NCBI RefSeq assembly: GCF_030818545.1 | Contig: NZ_JAUTAH010000001.1 | Span: 2,609,001-2,673,000, forward strand | Source: Brevundimonas sp. SORGH_AS_0993 | Lineage (GTDB): Bacteria; Pseudomonadota; Alphaproteobacteria; Caulobacterales; Caulobacteraceae | DNA length: 64,000 bases | Direction of reading: 5' to 3' | Shown here: positions 52,042 to 61,240 of the stretch, one piece after another | Position numbering within the stretch: position 1 is the first letter of the stretch | Layout of the letters: the number at the start of each line of letters is the position of its first letter | Notes under the pieces: generated by a model | Database searches by the model: none | Told to the model about the DNA's origin: nothing | What the model saw: the letters and a program-made list of their open reading frames with translations, nothing else | Program-made: the position numbers and the translations under genes

Positions 52042-54483
52042 ATGTGCGGCTTCTATTGTCCCATGCCCCAGATGCGCGCCCATGTCCCTCTGCGAGAATC
52101 CCGCCAGACATCGGACCTGGCCAGCCCGTTCGACCGCCTGACCCATCTGGCCTGCAACATCTTCTGCACGCCGCACGCCATGGTGTCGATCGTCGATGGG
52201 GAGCGGACGGAGTTCCATTGTCACACCGGCCCGGGCCGCGACGCCCTGCCGTGCGAGATGACGCTCAGCCCCGAGATGATGGCCCAGGGGGCCGACGCCG
52301 TGATGATGGTCGAGGACGGCCGGACGGATCCGCGCACCCGGGACCATCCGATGGTGGTGGGGCCGCCCTATCTGCGCTTCTTCGCCGGGGTGACGATCGT
52401 GGATCGGTTCGACCGGGCGGTCGGCGCCATCGGGGTGATGGACAGCCGGCCGCGCAAGGCCCTGTCGCAGCGCGAGGTCGAGACGCTGCGGATGCTGGGG
52501 CGGATGGCGTCGGAAGTCTTCGCCCAGGCGGATTCGGTCAGGCGTCAGAGCGAACAGCTGGAGCTGATGCGGCTGACCGAGGAATTGGCGGGCGTCGGCC
52601 AGTGGCGGGTCGACGTGAAGACGCGCCGGATCCTCTGGAGCGACGAAATCTATCGCATCTTCGGCCTGGATCGGGCGACCTTCCACCCGACGGTGGACGA
52701 GATCCTGACTCTATACGTCGAAGAGGATCGGGGCGTTCTGGAAGCGGCGTTGGGGCGCTGCCTGAACGAGGGCGTCGGCTACAAGCTGCGGTCGCGCGTG
52801 CGTCGGGCCGATGGCGAAATCCGCGTGCTGGAGGCCCAGGCCGACTGCGAGCGCGGACCCGATGGCGAGGGCGCCGCGGTGTTCGGCGTCCTGCGCGACG
52901 TCACCGACGAGGAAGATTCCAAGAAACAGTTGGCCGAAAGCGAGGACCGCTATCGCCTCCTGGCCGACCGATCCAGCGACCTGGTGCTGTGCCACAGGGT
53001 GGACGGAACCCTGACCTATGTATCGCCGTCCATCGCTCGGTTCGGGATGAAGCGCGAAGAGGTGGTGGGGCAGTCGCTGCTGAAGTTCGTGCATCCCGAC
53101 GACCGGCCGCTGCTGCTGAATCACCTGGTGGTCTATCTGACCAGCGGGGCGAAGGGCGACATGCCGCCCGTGCGCTTCCGCGCCCAGAGGCCCGACGGGT
53201 CGGTGCTGTGGGTCGAAAGCCGCGTCTCCAGCATCCGCGACGCCGACGGACGGGTGGTCGAGTTCCAGAACCAGTGCCGGGACGTGACCGAGACCAAGGG
53301 GCTGGAAGACGCCCTGACGCAGGCGCGGGACCGGGCCGAGGCCGCATCGCGCGCCAAGTCGGAGTTCCTGGCCAACATGAGCCACGAGCTGCGCACCCCC
53401 CTGACCAGCGTGATCGGCTTCGCCGGCCTGTTGAACGACAGCGCCGAACTGGGACCCAGGGACCGCGACCGGGTGCGGAAGATCGCGGCGGCCAGCGAGA
53501 GCCTTCTGGCGGTCATCAACGACATTCTGGACTATTCCAAGCTGGAGGCGGGGGCGGTGCGGCTGGACCCCCAGCCGTTCCGCCCGCGCGACCTGGCCGA
53601 GACCACGGCCGGAATCGTCGAGGGCCAGTGCGAGGCCAAGGGGCTGAGCCTGCGTGTCGAGGTCGATCCGGCCGTGCCCGAGGCGCTGAACGGCGACGCG
53701 GGACGCCTGCGACAGGTGACGCTGAACTTCCTGTCCAACGCGGTGAAGTTCACGGCCGAGGGAGAGGTGGCGCTGCACCTGAGCCTGGCGGAGGGACGGC
53801 TGAGGATCGCCGTGCGCGACAGCGGCATCGGCCTGACGCCCGAAGTGGCTGAGACCCTGTTCGACCGATTCATGCAGGCCGACGCCTCGACCACGCGCCA
53901 GTACGGCGGGACCGGCCTGGGTCTGGCGATCAGCCGGCGGCTGGCCGAGGTGATGGGCGGCGCGGTCGGGGTGGACAGCAAGATGGGCGAAGGCTCGGTC
54001 TTCTGGATCGAGGTTCCGCTGGAGATCGCCGATCCGGCGGCCGTGGACGTGGAGGCGCCCGAGGCGGCGCAAGGGCCGACCGGCGCCCTGCGGGTGTTGA
54101 TGGCCGACGACGTGGCGGCCAATCGCGAGCTGATGACCGCGATCATGGAGAGCCTGGGCGTCAACCTGGAGACGGCGACGGACGGGGTCGAGGCGGTCGC
54201 GGCCGCTAAGACCGGTCTTTACGACCTGATCCTTATGGACCTGCACATGCCCAATATGGACGGGCTGGAAGCGTCGCGGCGCATCCGGGCCATGGAGGGC
54301 CGGGTGGGACGCACGCCGATCGTCGCCCTGACGGCCAATGTCCAGCCCGATCAGATCGAAGCCTGTCGCGCGGCGGGGATGGACGCCCACGTCGGCAAGC
54401 CGATCCGCCCGACCGAGCTGCTGACCGCCATCAATGCGGTCATGGCGGCCCGACCCGTTGAGACGGACGCCGCCGCGGCGTAA
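52042..54483 (+). CDS. Hybrid sensor histidine kinase GAF-PAS-PAS-HisKA-HATPase-REC
   Basis: An 813-residue cytoplasmic protein; ATGs at 52063 and 52072 are alternative starts. GAF domain (about 25-170, FDRLTHLACNIFCTPHAMVSIVDGERTEF), two PAS domains (about 180-290 and 300-420), HisKA (EFLANMSHELRTPLTSVIGF), HATPase (NFLSNAVKFTAEG, GTGLGLAISRR) and a receiver (VLMADDVAANREL ... LILMDLHMPNMDG). Divergent from the ABC-F gene and 9 bases before the YcgN-like gene. The signal and cognate regulator are unknown. Confidence 0.9.
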   Translation: MCGFYCPMPQMRAHVPLRESRQTSDLASPFDRLTHLACNIFCTPHAMVSIVDGERTEFHCHTGPGRDALPCEMTLSPEMMAQGADAVMMVEDGRTDPRTRDHPMVVGPPYLRFFAGVTIVDRFDRAVGAIGVMDSRPRKALSQREVETLRMLGRMASEVFAQADSVRRQSEQLELMRLTEELAGVGQWRVDVKTRRILWSDEIYRIFGLDRATFHPTVDEILTLYVEEDRGVLEAALGRCLNEGVGYKLRSRVRRADGEIRVLEAQADCERGPDGEGAAVFGVLRDVTDEEDSKKQLAESEDRYRLLADRSSDLVLCHRVDGTLTYVSPSIARFGMKREEVVGQSLLKFVHPDDRPLLLNHLVVYLTSGAKGDMPPVRFRAQRPDGSVLWVESRVSSIRDADGRVVEFQNQCRDVTETKGLEDALTQARDRAEAASRAKSEFLANMSHELRTPLTSVIGFAGLLNDSAELGPRDRDRVRKIAAASESLLAVINDILDYSKLEAGAVRLDPQPFRPRDLAETTAGIVEGQCEAKGLSLRVEVDPAVPEALNGDAGRLRQVTLNFLSNAVKFTAEGEVALHLSLAEGRLRIAVRDSGIGLTPEVAETLFDRFMQADASTTRQYGGTGLGLAISRRLAEVMGGAVGVDSKMGEGSVFWIEVPLEIADPAAVDVEAPEAAQGPTGALRVLMADDVAANRELMTAIMESLGVNLETATDGVEAVAAAKTGLYDLILMDLHMPNMDGLEASRRIRAMEGRVGRTPIVALTANVQPDQIEACRAAGMDAHVGKPIRPTELLTAINAVMAARPVETDAAAA

Positions 54484-54492
54484 GGACCGCCC

Positions 54493-54954
54493 ATGAGCGC
54501 CGCCGCACCCTATTGGGAAACCAAGACCCTGGCCCAGATGTCGCCCGCCGAGTGGGAGGCGCTGTGCGACGGCTGCGGCCTGTGCTGCCTGGTGCGGTTT
54601 GAGGACGAGGACACGGGCGAGGTCATCCCCACGCGGGTGCATTGCAAGCTGTTCGATCCGGACGCCTGCGCCTGTTCCGACTATGTCAACCGCAAGGCCC
54701 ATGTGCCGGACTGCATCAAGCTGACGCCCTACAATATCGAGGCGCTGGAATGGATGCCCAAGTCGTGCGCCTATCGCCGGCTGCACGAGGGCCGGCCGCT
54801 GGCGCGGTGGCATCACCTGATCTCGGGCAGCCGCGAGACGGTGCACAAGGCGGGCGTTTCGGTGCGGGGGCAGACCATCTCCGAACTGGCCCTGGCCGTG
54901 CCGGAGGACGCGCTGGATTTCGAGGCGCCGGAATGGGCGCTGGAGCGCGGCTGA
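54493..54954 (+). CDS. YcgN-family cysteine-cluster protein (UPF0260)
   Basis: A 153-residue protein with many conserved Cys: [35 protein letters not shown] and CAYRRLHEG, ending [21 protein letters not shown]. This is the UPF0260/YcgN signature, probably a zinc or iron-sulfur site. Ten bases separate it from the hybrid kinase, so they are likely co-transcribed. Biochemical role unknown. Confidence 0.9.
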   Translation: MSAAAPYWETKTLAQMSPAEWEALCDGCGLCCLVRFEDEDTGEVIPTRVHCKLFDPDACACSDYVNRKAHVPDCIKLTPYNIEALEWMPKSCAYRRLHEGRPLARWHHLISGSRETVHKAGVSVRGQTISELALAVPEDALDFEAPEWALERG

Positions 54955-55087
54955 GACGGCGCCGGGCGCCAGGTCGCGGCGGCCTGGGCGCGCAATGACG
55001 CTGGTATGATACGTTTCAAAACAAGAACTTAAGATTTTCTCGCGGGCTTTTGCGCGCCTGAGTACGCTGGTCCGTTAGGGTTTGGGC

Positions 55088-55510
55088 ATGGCGGGAAAAG
55101 ACGAGATGACGGACGGCACGGCGGAGGGGACGGCGGACTGGCTGGGGCCGCTGTTCGCGCGGCTGAAAAGGGCGGTCGAACGCGCCGCCGAGGCCGTCTG
55201 CACCGACGAGGACCTGGACGCGGACGCGGCCGAGAAGCTGGCGCGGCGCGTCGGCGTGATCGCCCGCGCGGCCAAGCTGGTCGAGGCCATCCGTCCCCGC
55301 ATCGAGGCCGACAGCGAAGAGGACGAAATGGGTGGACGATCCTACGACCCGGAAGAAACCGAGCGCGTGCGCGCCCGACTGGAAGCCAACTGCGAACGGA
55401 TGGACGCCCTTCTGGAGATCAAGCAAGCGGAAGCCGTGGAGCGACGAAGACTTGCGGCGGCTGGATCGGGCGACGCGCCTGCATCGGCATCAACTGAACC
55501 CCCAGGGTGA
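55088..55510 (+). CDS. GTA gp1-like (small terminase-position) protein
   Basis: A 140-residue acidic helical protein (GPLFARLKRAVERAAEAVCTDEDLDADAAEKLARRVGVIARAAKLVEAIRPRIE...). It is the first gene of the GTA cluster and overlaps the large terminase gene by about 59 bases, the position of gp1 in Rhodobacter and Caulobacter gene transfer agents, recently understood as a small terminase. Identity rests on position and helical character. An in-frame TTG at 55082 is an alternative start. Confidence 0.7.
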   Translation: MAGKDEMTDGTAEGTADWLGPLFARLKRAVERAAEAVCTDEDLDADAAEKLARRVGVIARAAKLVEAIRPRIEADSEEDEMGGRSYDPEETERVRARLEANCERMDALLEIKQAEAVERRRLAAAGSGDAPASASTEPPG

Positions 55511-56651
55511 CGACTGGCGGACCTGGCTGCTGCTGGGCGGGCGCGGGGCGGGCAAGACCTTCGCCGGATCGGTGTGGATCGACGCGATCGCCCGAAATGC
55601 GCCCGGCAGCCTGTTCGCCCTGGTGGGGCCGGCCCTGCACGACGTGCGCGAGGTGATGGTGGAGGGGGCGTCGGGGATCAAGGCCCTGGCCGAACCGGGC
55701 GACCGGCCGCGCTGGGAGGCGGGACGCAGGCGGCTGGTCTGGTCCAATCATTCGGCGGCCTACGCCTTTTCGGCCGAGGACCCGGACAGTCTGAGAGGCC
55801 CGCAGTTCCACCATGGCTGGGCCGACGAATTCTGCGCCTGGCGCCGGCCCGAGGCCGTGCTGGCGAACCTGAGGTTCGGGCTGCGGCTGGGGGGCGACCC
55901 CAAGCTGGCGGTGACGACCACGCCCCGGCCGATCCCGGCCCTGCGGCGGCTGATGGCCGAGGGAGGGACGGTGATCGACCGGGCCGGGACGACGGTGAAC
56001 GCCGGGAACCTGGCGCCCGGCTTCCTGGCGCATCTGAAGGCCGTCTATGGCGGGACGCGGCTGGAGGCGCAGGAGCTGGACGGGGTGGTGGTGGAGGGCG
56101 AAGGCGCCCTGTTCCGCGCCGCCGAGCTGAAACGGGCGCGCGGCGCGCGGCCCCCGACGCTGGAACGGGTGGTGGTGGCGGTCGATCCGCCGGCCAGCGC
56201 CCACGGCGACGCCTGCGGCATCGTGGTGGCGGGACGCAAGGAGGGGCGGGCCTTCATCCTGGACGACCGGACGGCGCGCGGCCTGTCGCCCAAGGGATGG
56301 GCCGAGGCGGCGGTTCGGGCGGCCGAAGACCACGGCGCGCAGGAGGTGGTGGCCGAGGTCAACCAGGGCGGGGAGATGGTGCGGACCATCCTGGCCCAGG
56401 CCGGGTGCCGGGCGGCGGTGACGATGGTTCACGCCGCCCGGTCCAAGGCCGCGCGGGCCGAGCCGGTGGCCCTGCTGTACGAACAGGGGCGGGTGATCCA
56501 CTGCGGCGACTTTCCCGCCCTGGAGGAAGAGATGCTGGCCCTGGGCGGCGAGGGCGGACCCAGCCCCGACCGGGCCGACGCCCTGGTCTGGGCGGTGACG
56601 CGGCTGCTGCTCCAACCCGGCGGGCAGGGGCCGAGCATAAGACGGCTCTAG
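55452..56651 (+). CDS. GTA large terminase / DNA packaging ATPase
   Basis: A protein of about 399 residues. Walker A LLGGRGAGKT (about 27-36), a Walker B-type region SLFALVGPALHDVREVMVEG with HHGWADEFCAWRRPE, and a nuclease region near AVDPPASAHGDACGIVVAG and EVNQGGEMV. This is the phage terminase_6 / GTA gp2 family that packages DNA headfuls. The start is inferred as TTG 55452; the frame is open from 55332 but those residues look like a shadow of the overlapping gp1 gene. Confidence 0.9.
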   Translation: MRRLDRATRLHRHQLNPQGDDWRTWLLLGGRGAGKTFAGSVWIDAIARNAPGSLFALVGPALHDVREVMVEGASGIKALAEPGDRPRWEAGRRRLVWSNHSAAYAFSAEDPDSLRGPQFHHGWADEFCAWRRPEAVLANLRFGLRLGGDPKLAVTTTPRPIPALRRLMAEGGTVIDRAGTTVNAGNLAPGFLAHLKAVYGGTRLEAQELDGVVVEGEGALFRAAELKRARGARPPTLERVVVAVDPPASAHGDACGIVVAGRKEGRAFILDDRTARGLSPKGWAEAAVRAAEDHGAQEVVAEVNQGGEMVRTILAQAGCRAAVTMVHAARSKAARAEPVALLYEQGRVIHCGDFPALEEEMLALGGEGGPSPDRADALVWAVTRLLLQPGGQGPSIRRL

Positions 56652-56675
56652 CGGCCGTAATAGGTGGAGAAGACG

Positions 56676-57860
56676 ATGGTTTCGATCCGATGGCCGTTCG
56701 GCCAGGCGGGGCGCATGCGCGCGCCCTCATCCGCGCCCGAGGCGAAGGAGAGCCGGGCGGGCGGGGTGATCGCCCTGTCGGGCGTGGGGCGGCCGCGTTG
56801 GACGCCCAACGACTACGCCAGCCTGGCGCGCGAGGGGTATCAGAAGAACGCCGTCGCCTATCGCTGCATCCGCATGATCGCGGAGGCGGCGGCCTCCGCC
56901 CCGTTCGCGGTGTTCGTGAAGGGGGCGCGCGACGACGATCATCCGCTGGCGAAACTGATCCGCAAACCCAATCCCGAGCAGTCGGGCGCCGAGCTGATGG
57001 AGGCGGTCTATGGCGCGCTGCAGGTGTCGGGCAACGCCTATGTCGAGGCGACCGGAGACGGCGACGGCGACGGGGCGCCGGACGAGCTGTGGGCCCTGCG
57101 GTCGGACCGGGTGAAGGTGGTCCCTGGCCGGTCGGGATGGCCCGAGGCGTGGGATTACTCCGTGGACGGACGGTCGGTGCGGATCGGGCGGGCGGCCGAC
57201 GGCTGGGCGCCGGTGATGCACCTGAAACTGTGGCATCCGCTGGACGACTGGTACGGGCTGTCGCCGCTGGAGGCGGCGGCGCAAGGGGTGGACGCGCACA
57301 ATGCGGCCGGCGCCTGGAACAAGGCCCTCTTGGACAATGCGGCGCGGCCGTCGGGGGCGCTGATTTACGGGGCGCGGAACGGCGAGCGGCTGACGGACGG
57401 GCAGTTCGAGGCGCTAAAAGACCAACTTTCGGGTGTCTACGCCGGGGCGACGAACGCCGGGCGGCCGATCCTGCTGGAAGGCGGAATGGACTGGAAGCCG
57501 CTGAGCCTGACGCCGGCGGAGATGGATTTCACGATGGGCAAACACGCGGCGGCGCGCGAGATCGCCCTGGCCTTCGGGGTTCCGCCGCAGCTGCTGGGGA
57601 TCCCCGGCGACGCGACCTACGCCAACTACCGAGAGGCGAACGCGGCCTTCTGGCGCCAGACGGTGATCCCGCTGGTCAGGAAGGCGGCCGGGGCGATGAC
57701 GGGCTGGCTGGGCGAGCGGTTCGCCGGATGCGAGATCCGGGCGGACCTGGATGCGGTCTCGGCCCTGCAGCCCGAGCGCGACGCCCTGTGGGCGCGGCTG
57801 GAGGCGGCGAGCTTTCTGACGGACGAGGAACGCCGGCGGATGGCGGGGCTGGGAAGTTGA
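56676..57860 (+). CDS. HK97-family portal protein (GTA gp3)
   Basis: A 394-residue portal protein. YQKNAVAYRCIRMIAEAAASAPFAV, GNAYVEAT, LWHPLDDWYGLSPLEAAAQ, HNAAGAWNKALLDNAARPSGAL and LLGIPGDATYANYREANAAFW are standard HK97 portal segments. It forms the dodecameric ring through which DNA enters. ATG 56676 follows GGAGAAGACG; a GTG at 56664 is possible. The stop TGA is the edge of a family B palindrome. Confidence 0.95.
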   Translation: MVSIRWPFGQAGRMRAPSSAPEAKESRAGGVIALSGVGRPRWTPNDYASLAREGYQKNAVAYRCIRMIAEAAASAPFAVFVKGARDDDHPLAKLIRKPNPEQSGAELMEAVYGALQVSGNAYVEATGDGDGDGAPDELWALRSDRVKVVPGRSGWPEAWDYSVDGRSVRIGRAADGWAPVMHLKLWHPLDDWYGLSPLEAAAQGVDAHNAAGAWNKALLDNAARPSGALIYGARNGERLTDGQFEALKDQLSGVYAGATNAGRPILLEGGMDWKPLSLTPAEMDFTMGKHAAAREIALAFGVPPQLLGIPGDATYANYREANAAFWRQTVIPLVRKAAGAMTGWLGERFAGCEIRADLDAVSALQPERDALWARLEAASFLTDEERRRMAGLGS

Positions 57861-57949
57861 GTGGCGAGTGGTCAGTGGCGAGAAGATGATGGGGGAGGGC
57901 GGCGCGGACACCTCGCCACTCGCCACACGTCACTCGCCACTCGCCACTC
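57859..57949. repeat. Family B palindrome after the portal gene
   Basis: Left arm 57859-57882 (GAGTGGCGAGTGGTCAGTGG...) and right arm 57912-57949 with several CGCCACT units. It carries the portal stop codon at its left edge and ends 13 bases before the next ATG. Confidence 0.85.
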
Positions 57950-57962
57950 CAGGGAGGCGACA

Positions 57963-58193
57963 ATGACCGAACATCAAATCCGGCGCGTGCCGACGGCGCT
58001 GTTGATCGCTGTCGTGGTGCAGACGGTGGGCGGCCTGGTCTGGGCCGGGGGCGCGGCGGCGCGGATCGCGACGCTGGAGCAGCGGGTCGGGGAACAGAGG
58101 CTGGTCGCCGAACGGCTGGCGCGGCTTGAGGTTCAGGGCGAGGCGACGGCGGCGGCCGTGGAGCGGATCGAGCGGCGGTTGGAGGGGGAATGA
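57963..58193 (+). CDS. GTA gp3.5-like small membrane protein
   Basis: A 76-residue protein: one transmembrane helix (TALLIAVVVQTVGGLVWAGGAA) followed by a coiled-coil tail (RIATLEQRVGEQRLVAERLARLEVQGEATAAAVERIERRLEGE). Occupies the place of ORFg3.5 between portal and protease in GTA clusters. Overlaps the protease gene by 4 bases (ATGA, 58190-58193). A GGGAGG ribosome site precedes ATG 57963. Role unknown. Confidence 0.75.
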   Translation: MTEHQIRRVPTALLIAVVVQTVGGLVWAGGAAARIATLEQRVGEQRLVAERLARLEVQGEATAAAVERIERRLEGE

Positions 58194-58672
58194 GTGGCGA
58201 GTGGCGAGTGACGAGTGACGAGAAGGAAGGGTCAGGGCGGCGCGGCTCGCCACTGACCACTCGCCACTCGCCACTCCTTATAGAAGGCTACGCCTCGCTG
58301 TGGGGCGTGGCGGACCTGAACGGGGACGTGGTGCAGGCGGGGGCGTTCGCCGACAGCCTGGCGCGGACGGGAGCCGAAGGGGTGCGGATGCTGAACCAGC
58401 ACGACGCGCGGGCGCCGGTCGGGGTCTGGGAGCAGATCGTCGAGGATGCGTGCGGCCTGTTCGTCCGTGGGCGGATCGAAGACTGGTCGGCCGAGGCGCG
58501 GTTCGCCGGGGCGTTGAGCCGGGCGGGGGCGCTGGACGGGCTGTCGATCGGATACCGCACGGCGCGGGCCCGACGTCAGGGACGCTTAAGGGTGCTGAGC
58601 GCGGTCGAGCTGTGGGAGGTGTCGCTGGTGACGTTCCCGATGCTGCCGGGGGCGCGGTTCAGTTTGGCTTGA
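58190..58672 (+). CDS. HK97-family prohead protease (GTA gp4) with palindrome-encoded N-terminus
   Basis: A 160-residue protein. The protease fold starts at IEGYASLWGVADLNGDVV (about residue 31); catalytic His in MLNQHDAR and Ser in GLSIGYR are visible, followed by ELWEVSLVTFPML. Residues 1-29 (MSGEWRVTSDEKEG...TRHSPL) are encoded entirely by a family B palindrome (58192-58276), which also provides the codons right after the start codon. It matures the capsid by cleaving scaffold segments. Overlaps the convergent minus-strand gene by 14 bases. Confidence 0.9.
   Translation: MSGEWRVTSDEKEGSGRRGSPLTTRHSPLLIEGYASLWGVADLNGDVVQAGAFADSLARTGAEGVRMLNQHDARAPVGVWEQIVEDACGLFVRGRIEDWSAEARFAGALSRAGALDGLSIGYRTARARRQGRLRVLSAVELWEVSLVTFPMLPGARFSLA
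58192..58276. repeat. Family B palindrome forming the protease N-terminus
   Basis: Arms at 58192-58222 and 58246-58276, each 31 bases and nearly perfect complements. This is the best-preserved copy and a good reference for the consensus: five units of AGTGGCG/AGTGACG per arm. Confidence 0.9.
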
Positions 58673-59477
58673 GGGCCTGGAAGGCGCCGTTGCGGTCGAG
58701 GGTTTCGGCGAGGGCGGCCATCTGGGCGCGGCCCTTCTTGCCGTGGAGATAGCGCAAGGCCCAGCCGGCGAGCACCAGGCCGAAGATCCAGCCGACGTGC
58801 AGGACGAGGTGGGCGAACAGGATGAAGACGGCCGCCAGCGCATAGGCGCCGAGATAGACCAGGGCCAGCTGGCCGCCGCGCGAGGCGGTGGGGTTGGACA
58901 GGCCGGCGATCATCTCGGCCAGGTCCGGCGAGGCGGCGGCGGACGGCAGGGCGTGATCGGAGGGCTTGGACTCGGTCCGGGGCGAGGGCTTCGTCTGAGC
59001 CTTCGGTACGGATTGCGCGGGGACCGCAGCGGCCGGTCGGGCGGCGGGCTTCGATCTGGGCGCGACGGGTTCGACGGGCTGACGGGCGGGGCGGTAGAGG
59101 ATGGACTGACCGCGTTCGTCGACGATGAAGACCTCTTCGAAAGCGGTGGTGGAGAAGTCGATGGCGCGGGTGTCTTGGCCGTAGCTTTGGCCATGCAAGA
59201 CCGTCAGACGGCCCTGGCGCAGTTCGACCTGGAAGCCGACCGGATCGCGCAGGTCGCCGACCATGGCGTGGACCGTGCCGAACAGGCCGGTGGCGTCCGG
59301 ATTGGCGGCCGGACGGTTCGCATCGACGACCATCTGCGAATAGAGGCCCGCGCCCGTGTTGCGGCGCAGGCCCGGCGAGCTGGCGGCGACCTGGGCGGCC
59401 AGATCGGGCACGCGGTCGCCCATCTGCCAGACCAGGGCGTCCATGACGGCGCTTTCGAGGGGCGTCAGATGGGACAT
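58659..59477 (-). CDS. Membrane-associated hypothetical protein inserted in the GTA cluster
   Basis: A 272-residue protein on the opposite strand to the GTA genes. The N-terminal part (about 1-125, HLTPLESAVMDALVWQMGDRVPDLAAQVAASS ... FSTTAFEEVFIVDERGQSILYRP) is soluble; a Pro/Ala/Lys linker (about 130-180) leads to two membrane helices near the C-terminus (LALVYLGAYALAAVFILFAHLVL, GWIFGLVLAGWALRYL). Not recognised. It lies 6 bases before another minus-strand gene, so they form a two-gene insert between protease and capsid. Confidence 0.65.
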   Translation of the reverse strand: MSHLTPLESAVMDALVWQMGDRVPDLAAQVAASSPGLRRNTGAGLYSQMVVDANRPAANPDATGLFGTVHAMVGDLRDPVGFQVELRQGRLTVLHGQSYGQDTRAIDFSTTAFEEVFIVDERGQSILYRPARQPVEPVAPRSKPAARPAAAVPAQSVPKAQTKPSPRTESKPSDHALPSAAASPDLAEMIAGLSNPTASRGGQLALVYLGAYALAAVFILFAHLVLHVGWIFGLVLAGWALRYLHGKKGRAQMAALAETLDRNGAFQALKPN

Positions 59478-59483
59478 CAGATG

Positions 59484-59867
59484 TCAGTCCGTTTGGGCGC
59501 CCGCCGTCTTCTCCATCTCGGCCTTGAGCGCCTGCATTTCGGTGGAGATGGCTTCGATCTCGGCGGTGCATTGCTCCTGCGTGATCGTCGCTGCCCGTTC
59601 TGACGCCTTGCCCTTGTCGTAGGCCGCCAGAAGGAAGGCCGAAGCCGCCCGCTTCTGAGGGTCGCTTTCGTTCGCCATGGCCGCTCGCACCTGCGCGCCG
59701 ACTTCGGGCGGGAACTGACGCTCGCAGGTTCCCAAGGTCTCGAACATTCGGGTCATGCCGCTGAAGATCTGACTGACTTGCGCCGCCTGTTCGGGAGGCA
59801 GTCGGGAGACATCAGGTTGCGACTGAACCAGAAGCGCGCCGGAAAGGGCCAGGACGAGCGTGAGCAT
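59484..59867 (-). CDS. Exported hypothetical protein inserted in the GTA cluster
   Basis: A 127-residue protein with a signal peptide (MLTLVLALSGALLVQSQ) and a helical mature part with two Cys (TCERQFPPE, EQCTAEIEAIS), probably disulfide-linked in the periplasm. The start at 59867 gives the signal; the frame is open further to 59930. First gene of the minus-strand pair. Function unknown; not a known GTA gene. Confidence 0.6.
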   Translation of the reverse strand: MLTLVLALSGALLVQSQPDVSRLPPEQAAQVSQIFSGMTRMFETLGTCERQFPPEVGAQVRAAMANESDPQKRAASAFLLAAYDKGKASERAATITQEQCTAEIEAISTEMQALKAEMEKTAGAQTD

Positions 59868-59994
59868 GTGAGACGATCCCTGAAAGAGCAGGATCGGTAG
59901 CACGGTTTCGCGGGCCTGCCAGCCGTTCAATCACAGGTTTCGGGCGCGGGCCCGGATCGTCGCGTCTGACGAAGACGCATTCACCGGAGAGACC

Positions 59995-61233
59995 ATGAAA
60001 GAGACCAAACAGGCGTCGGGGCAACCCGAGGCGGGCGTCGTCGTGCGCGAGATGATGGCGGCGTTCGAGGCGTTCAAAGGGGCGAACGACGCCCGGCTGG
60101 ACCAGATCGAGAAGAAGGCGGCGGCCGACGTGCTGCTGGAGGAGAAGGTGGCGCGCATCGACCAGGCGGTCGCGGCGGCCCAGGCGCGGCTGGATCGGGT
60201 GATGAGCCAGGCGCGGCGTCCGGCCCTGGGCGGCGAACCGGCCCAGCCCGTGTCGGCGCCCGAGGCCAAGGCGGCCTGGGACGGCTATCTGAAGACGGGC
60301 CAGGCCCCGCACGCGACGGCTGGCCTGGAGGTCAAGGCCGGTCTGTCCAGCGGCGCGACCTCGGGCGGCTATGTCGTGCCCTACGAGACCGAGCGGGCCA
60401 TCGAGCGGCGGCTGATGACGGTGTCGCCGATGCGCGAGATCGCCACGGTGCGGACGGTGGCGGCGGGGGTGTTCAAGAAGCCCGTCTCCACCGCGGGGGT
60501 GACGGCTGGCTGGGTGGCCGAGACGGCCGCGCGACCCGAGACCGACCCGGCGACACTGGCCCTGCTGGAGTTTCCGTCGGCCGACCTCTACGCCAATCCG
60601 GCGGCGACCCAGGCCCTGCTGGACGACGCCATGATCGACCTCGACGAATGGCTGGCGGCCGAGGTGGAGGACGCCTTCGCGGCGCAGGAGACCCAGGCCT
60701 TCGTCAACGGCGACGGGACGAACAAGCCGCGCGGCTTCCTGACCTATCCGACGGTGGCGGACGCCAGCCAGGCGTGGGGGCAGATCGGCTATGTCGCATC
60801 GGGCGCGGCGGGCGGTTTCGCGGCCAGCAATCCGACCGACAGGCTGATCGACCTGGTCTATGCGCCCAAGGCCCAGTACCGGCCGAACGGACGGTTCGTG
60901 ATGAACCGGCGCACGGTCTCGGCGGTGCGAAAGTTCAAGGACGCGGACGGCAACTACATCTGGCAGCCGCCGGCGCGCCTGGGCGAGACGGCGTCCCTGC
61001 TGGGCTATCCGGTCACGGAGATCGAGACCCTGCCGGACGTGGCGGCCAACAGCCTGTCCATCGCGTTCGGGGATTTCCAGCGCGGCTATCTGATCGTGGA
61101 CCGGGCCGGTGTGCGGGTGCTGCGCGACCCGTTCACGGCCAAACCCTATGTGCTGTTCTACACCACCAAACGGGTCGGCGGCGGGGTGCAGAATTTCGAC
61201 GCCATCAAGGTGATGAAGTTCGCGGCCGCCTGA
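59995..61233 (+). CDS. HK97-family major capsid protein (GTA gp5)
   Basis: A 412-residue protein. Residues 1-100 are a coiled-coil scaffold (delta) domain rich in Lys/Glu; the capsid core starts at about 110 (GLEVKAGLSSGATSGGYVVPYE), with FVNGDGTNKPRGFL, NRRTVSAVRKFKD and LLGYPVTEIETLPDV typical of HK97 folds. The protease upstream would remove the scaffold. GTA particles of this type package random host DNA. Confidence 0.95.
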   Translation: MKETKQASGQPEAGVVVREMMAAFEAFKGANDARLDQIEKKAAADVLLEEKVARIDQAVAAAQARLDRVMSQARRPALGGEPAQPVSAPEAKAAWDGYLKTGQAPHATAGLEVKAGLSSGATSGGYVVPYETERAIERRLMTVSPMREIATVRTVAAGVFKKPVSTAGVTAGWVAETAARPETDPATLALLEFPSADLYANPAATQALLDDAMIDLDEWLAAEVEDAFAAQETQAFVNGDGTNKPRGFLTYPTVADASQAWGQIGYVASGAAGGFAASNPTDRLIDLVYAPKAQYRPNGRFVMNRRTVSAVRKFKDADGNYIWQPPARLGETASLLGYPVTEIETLPDVAANSLSIAFGDFQRGYLIVDRAGVRVLRDPFTAKPYVLFYTTKRVGGGVQNFDAIKVMKFAAA

Positions 61234-61240
61234 CGGCGGC

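Noticed and set aside
55332-55451. Longer N-terminus of the terminase
   Set aside because: These codons overlap gp1 and give a Trp/Lys/Pro-rich peptide without resemblance to terminases; TTG 55452 fits better.
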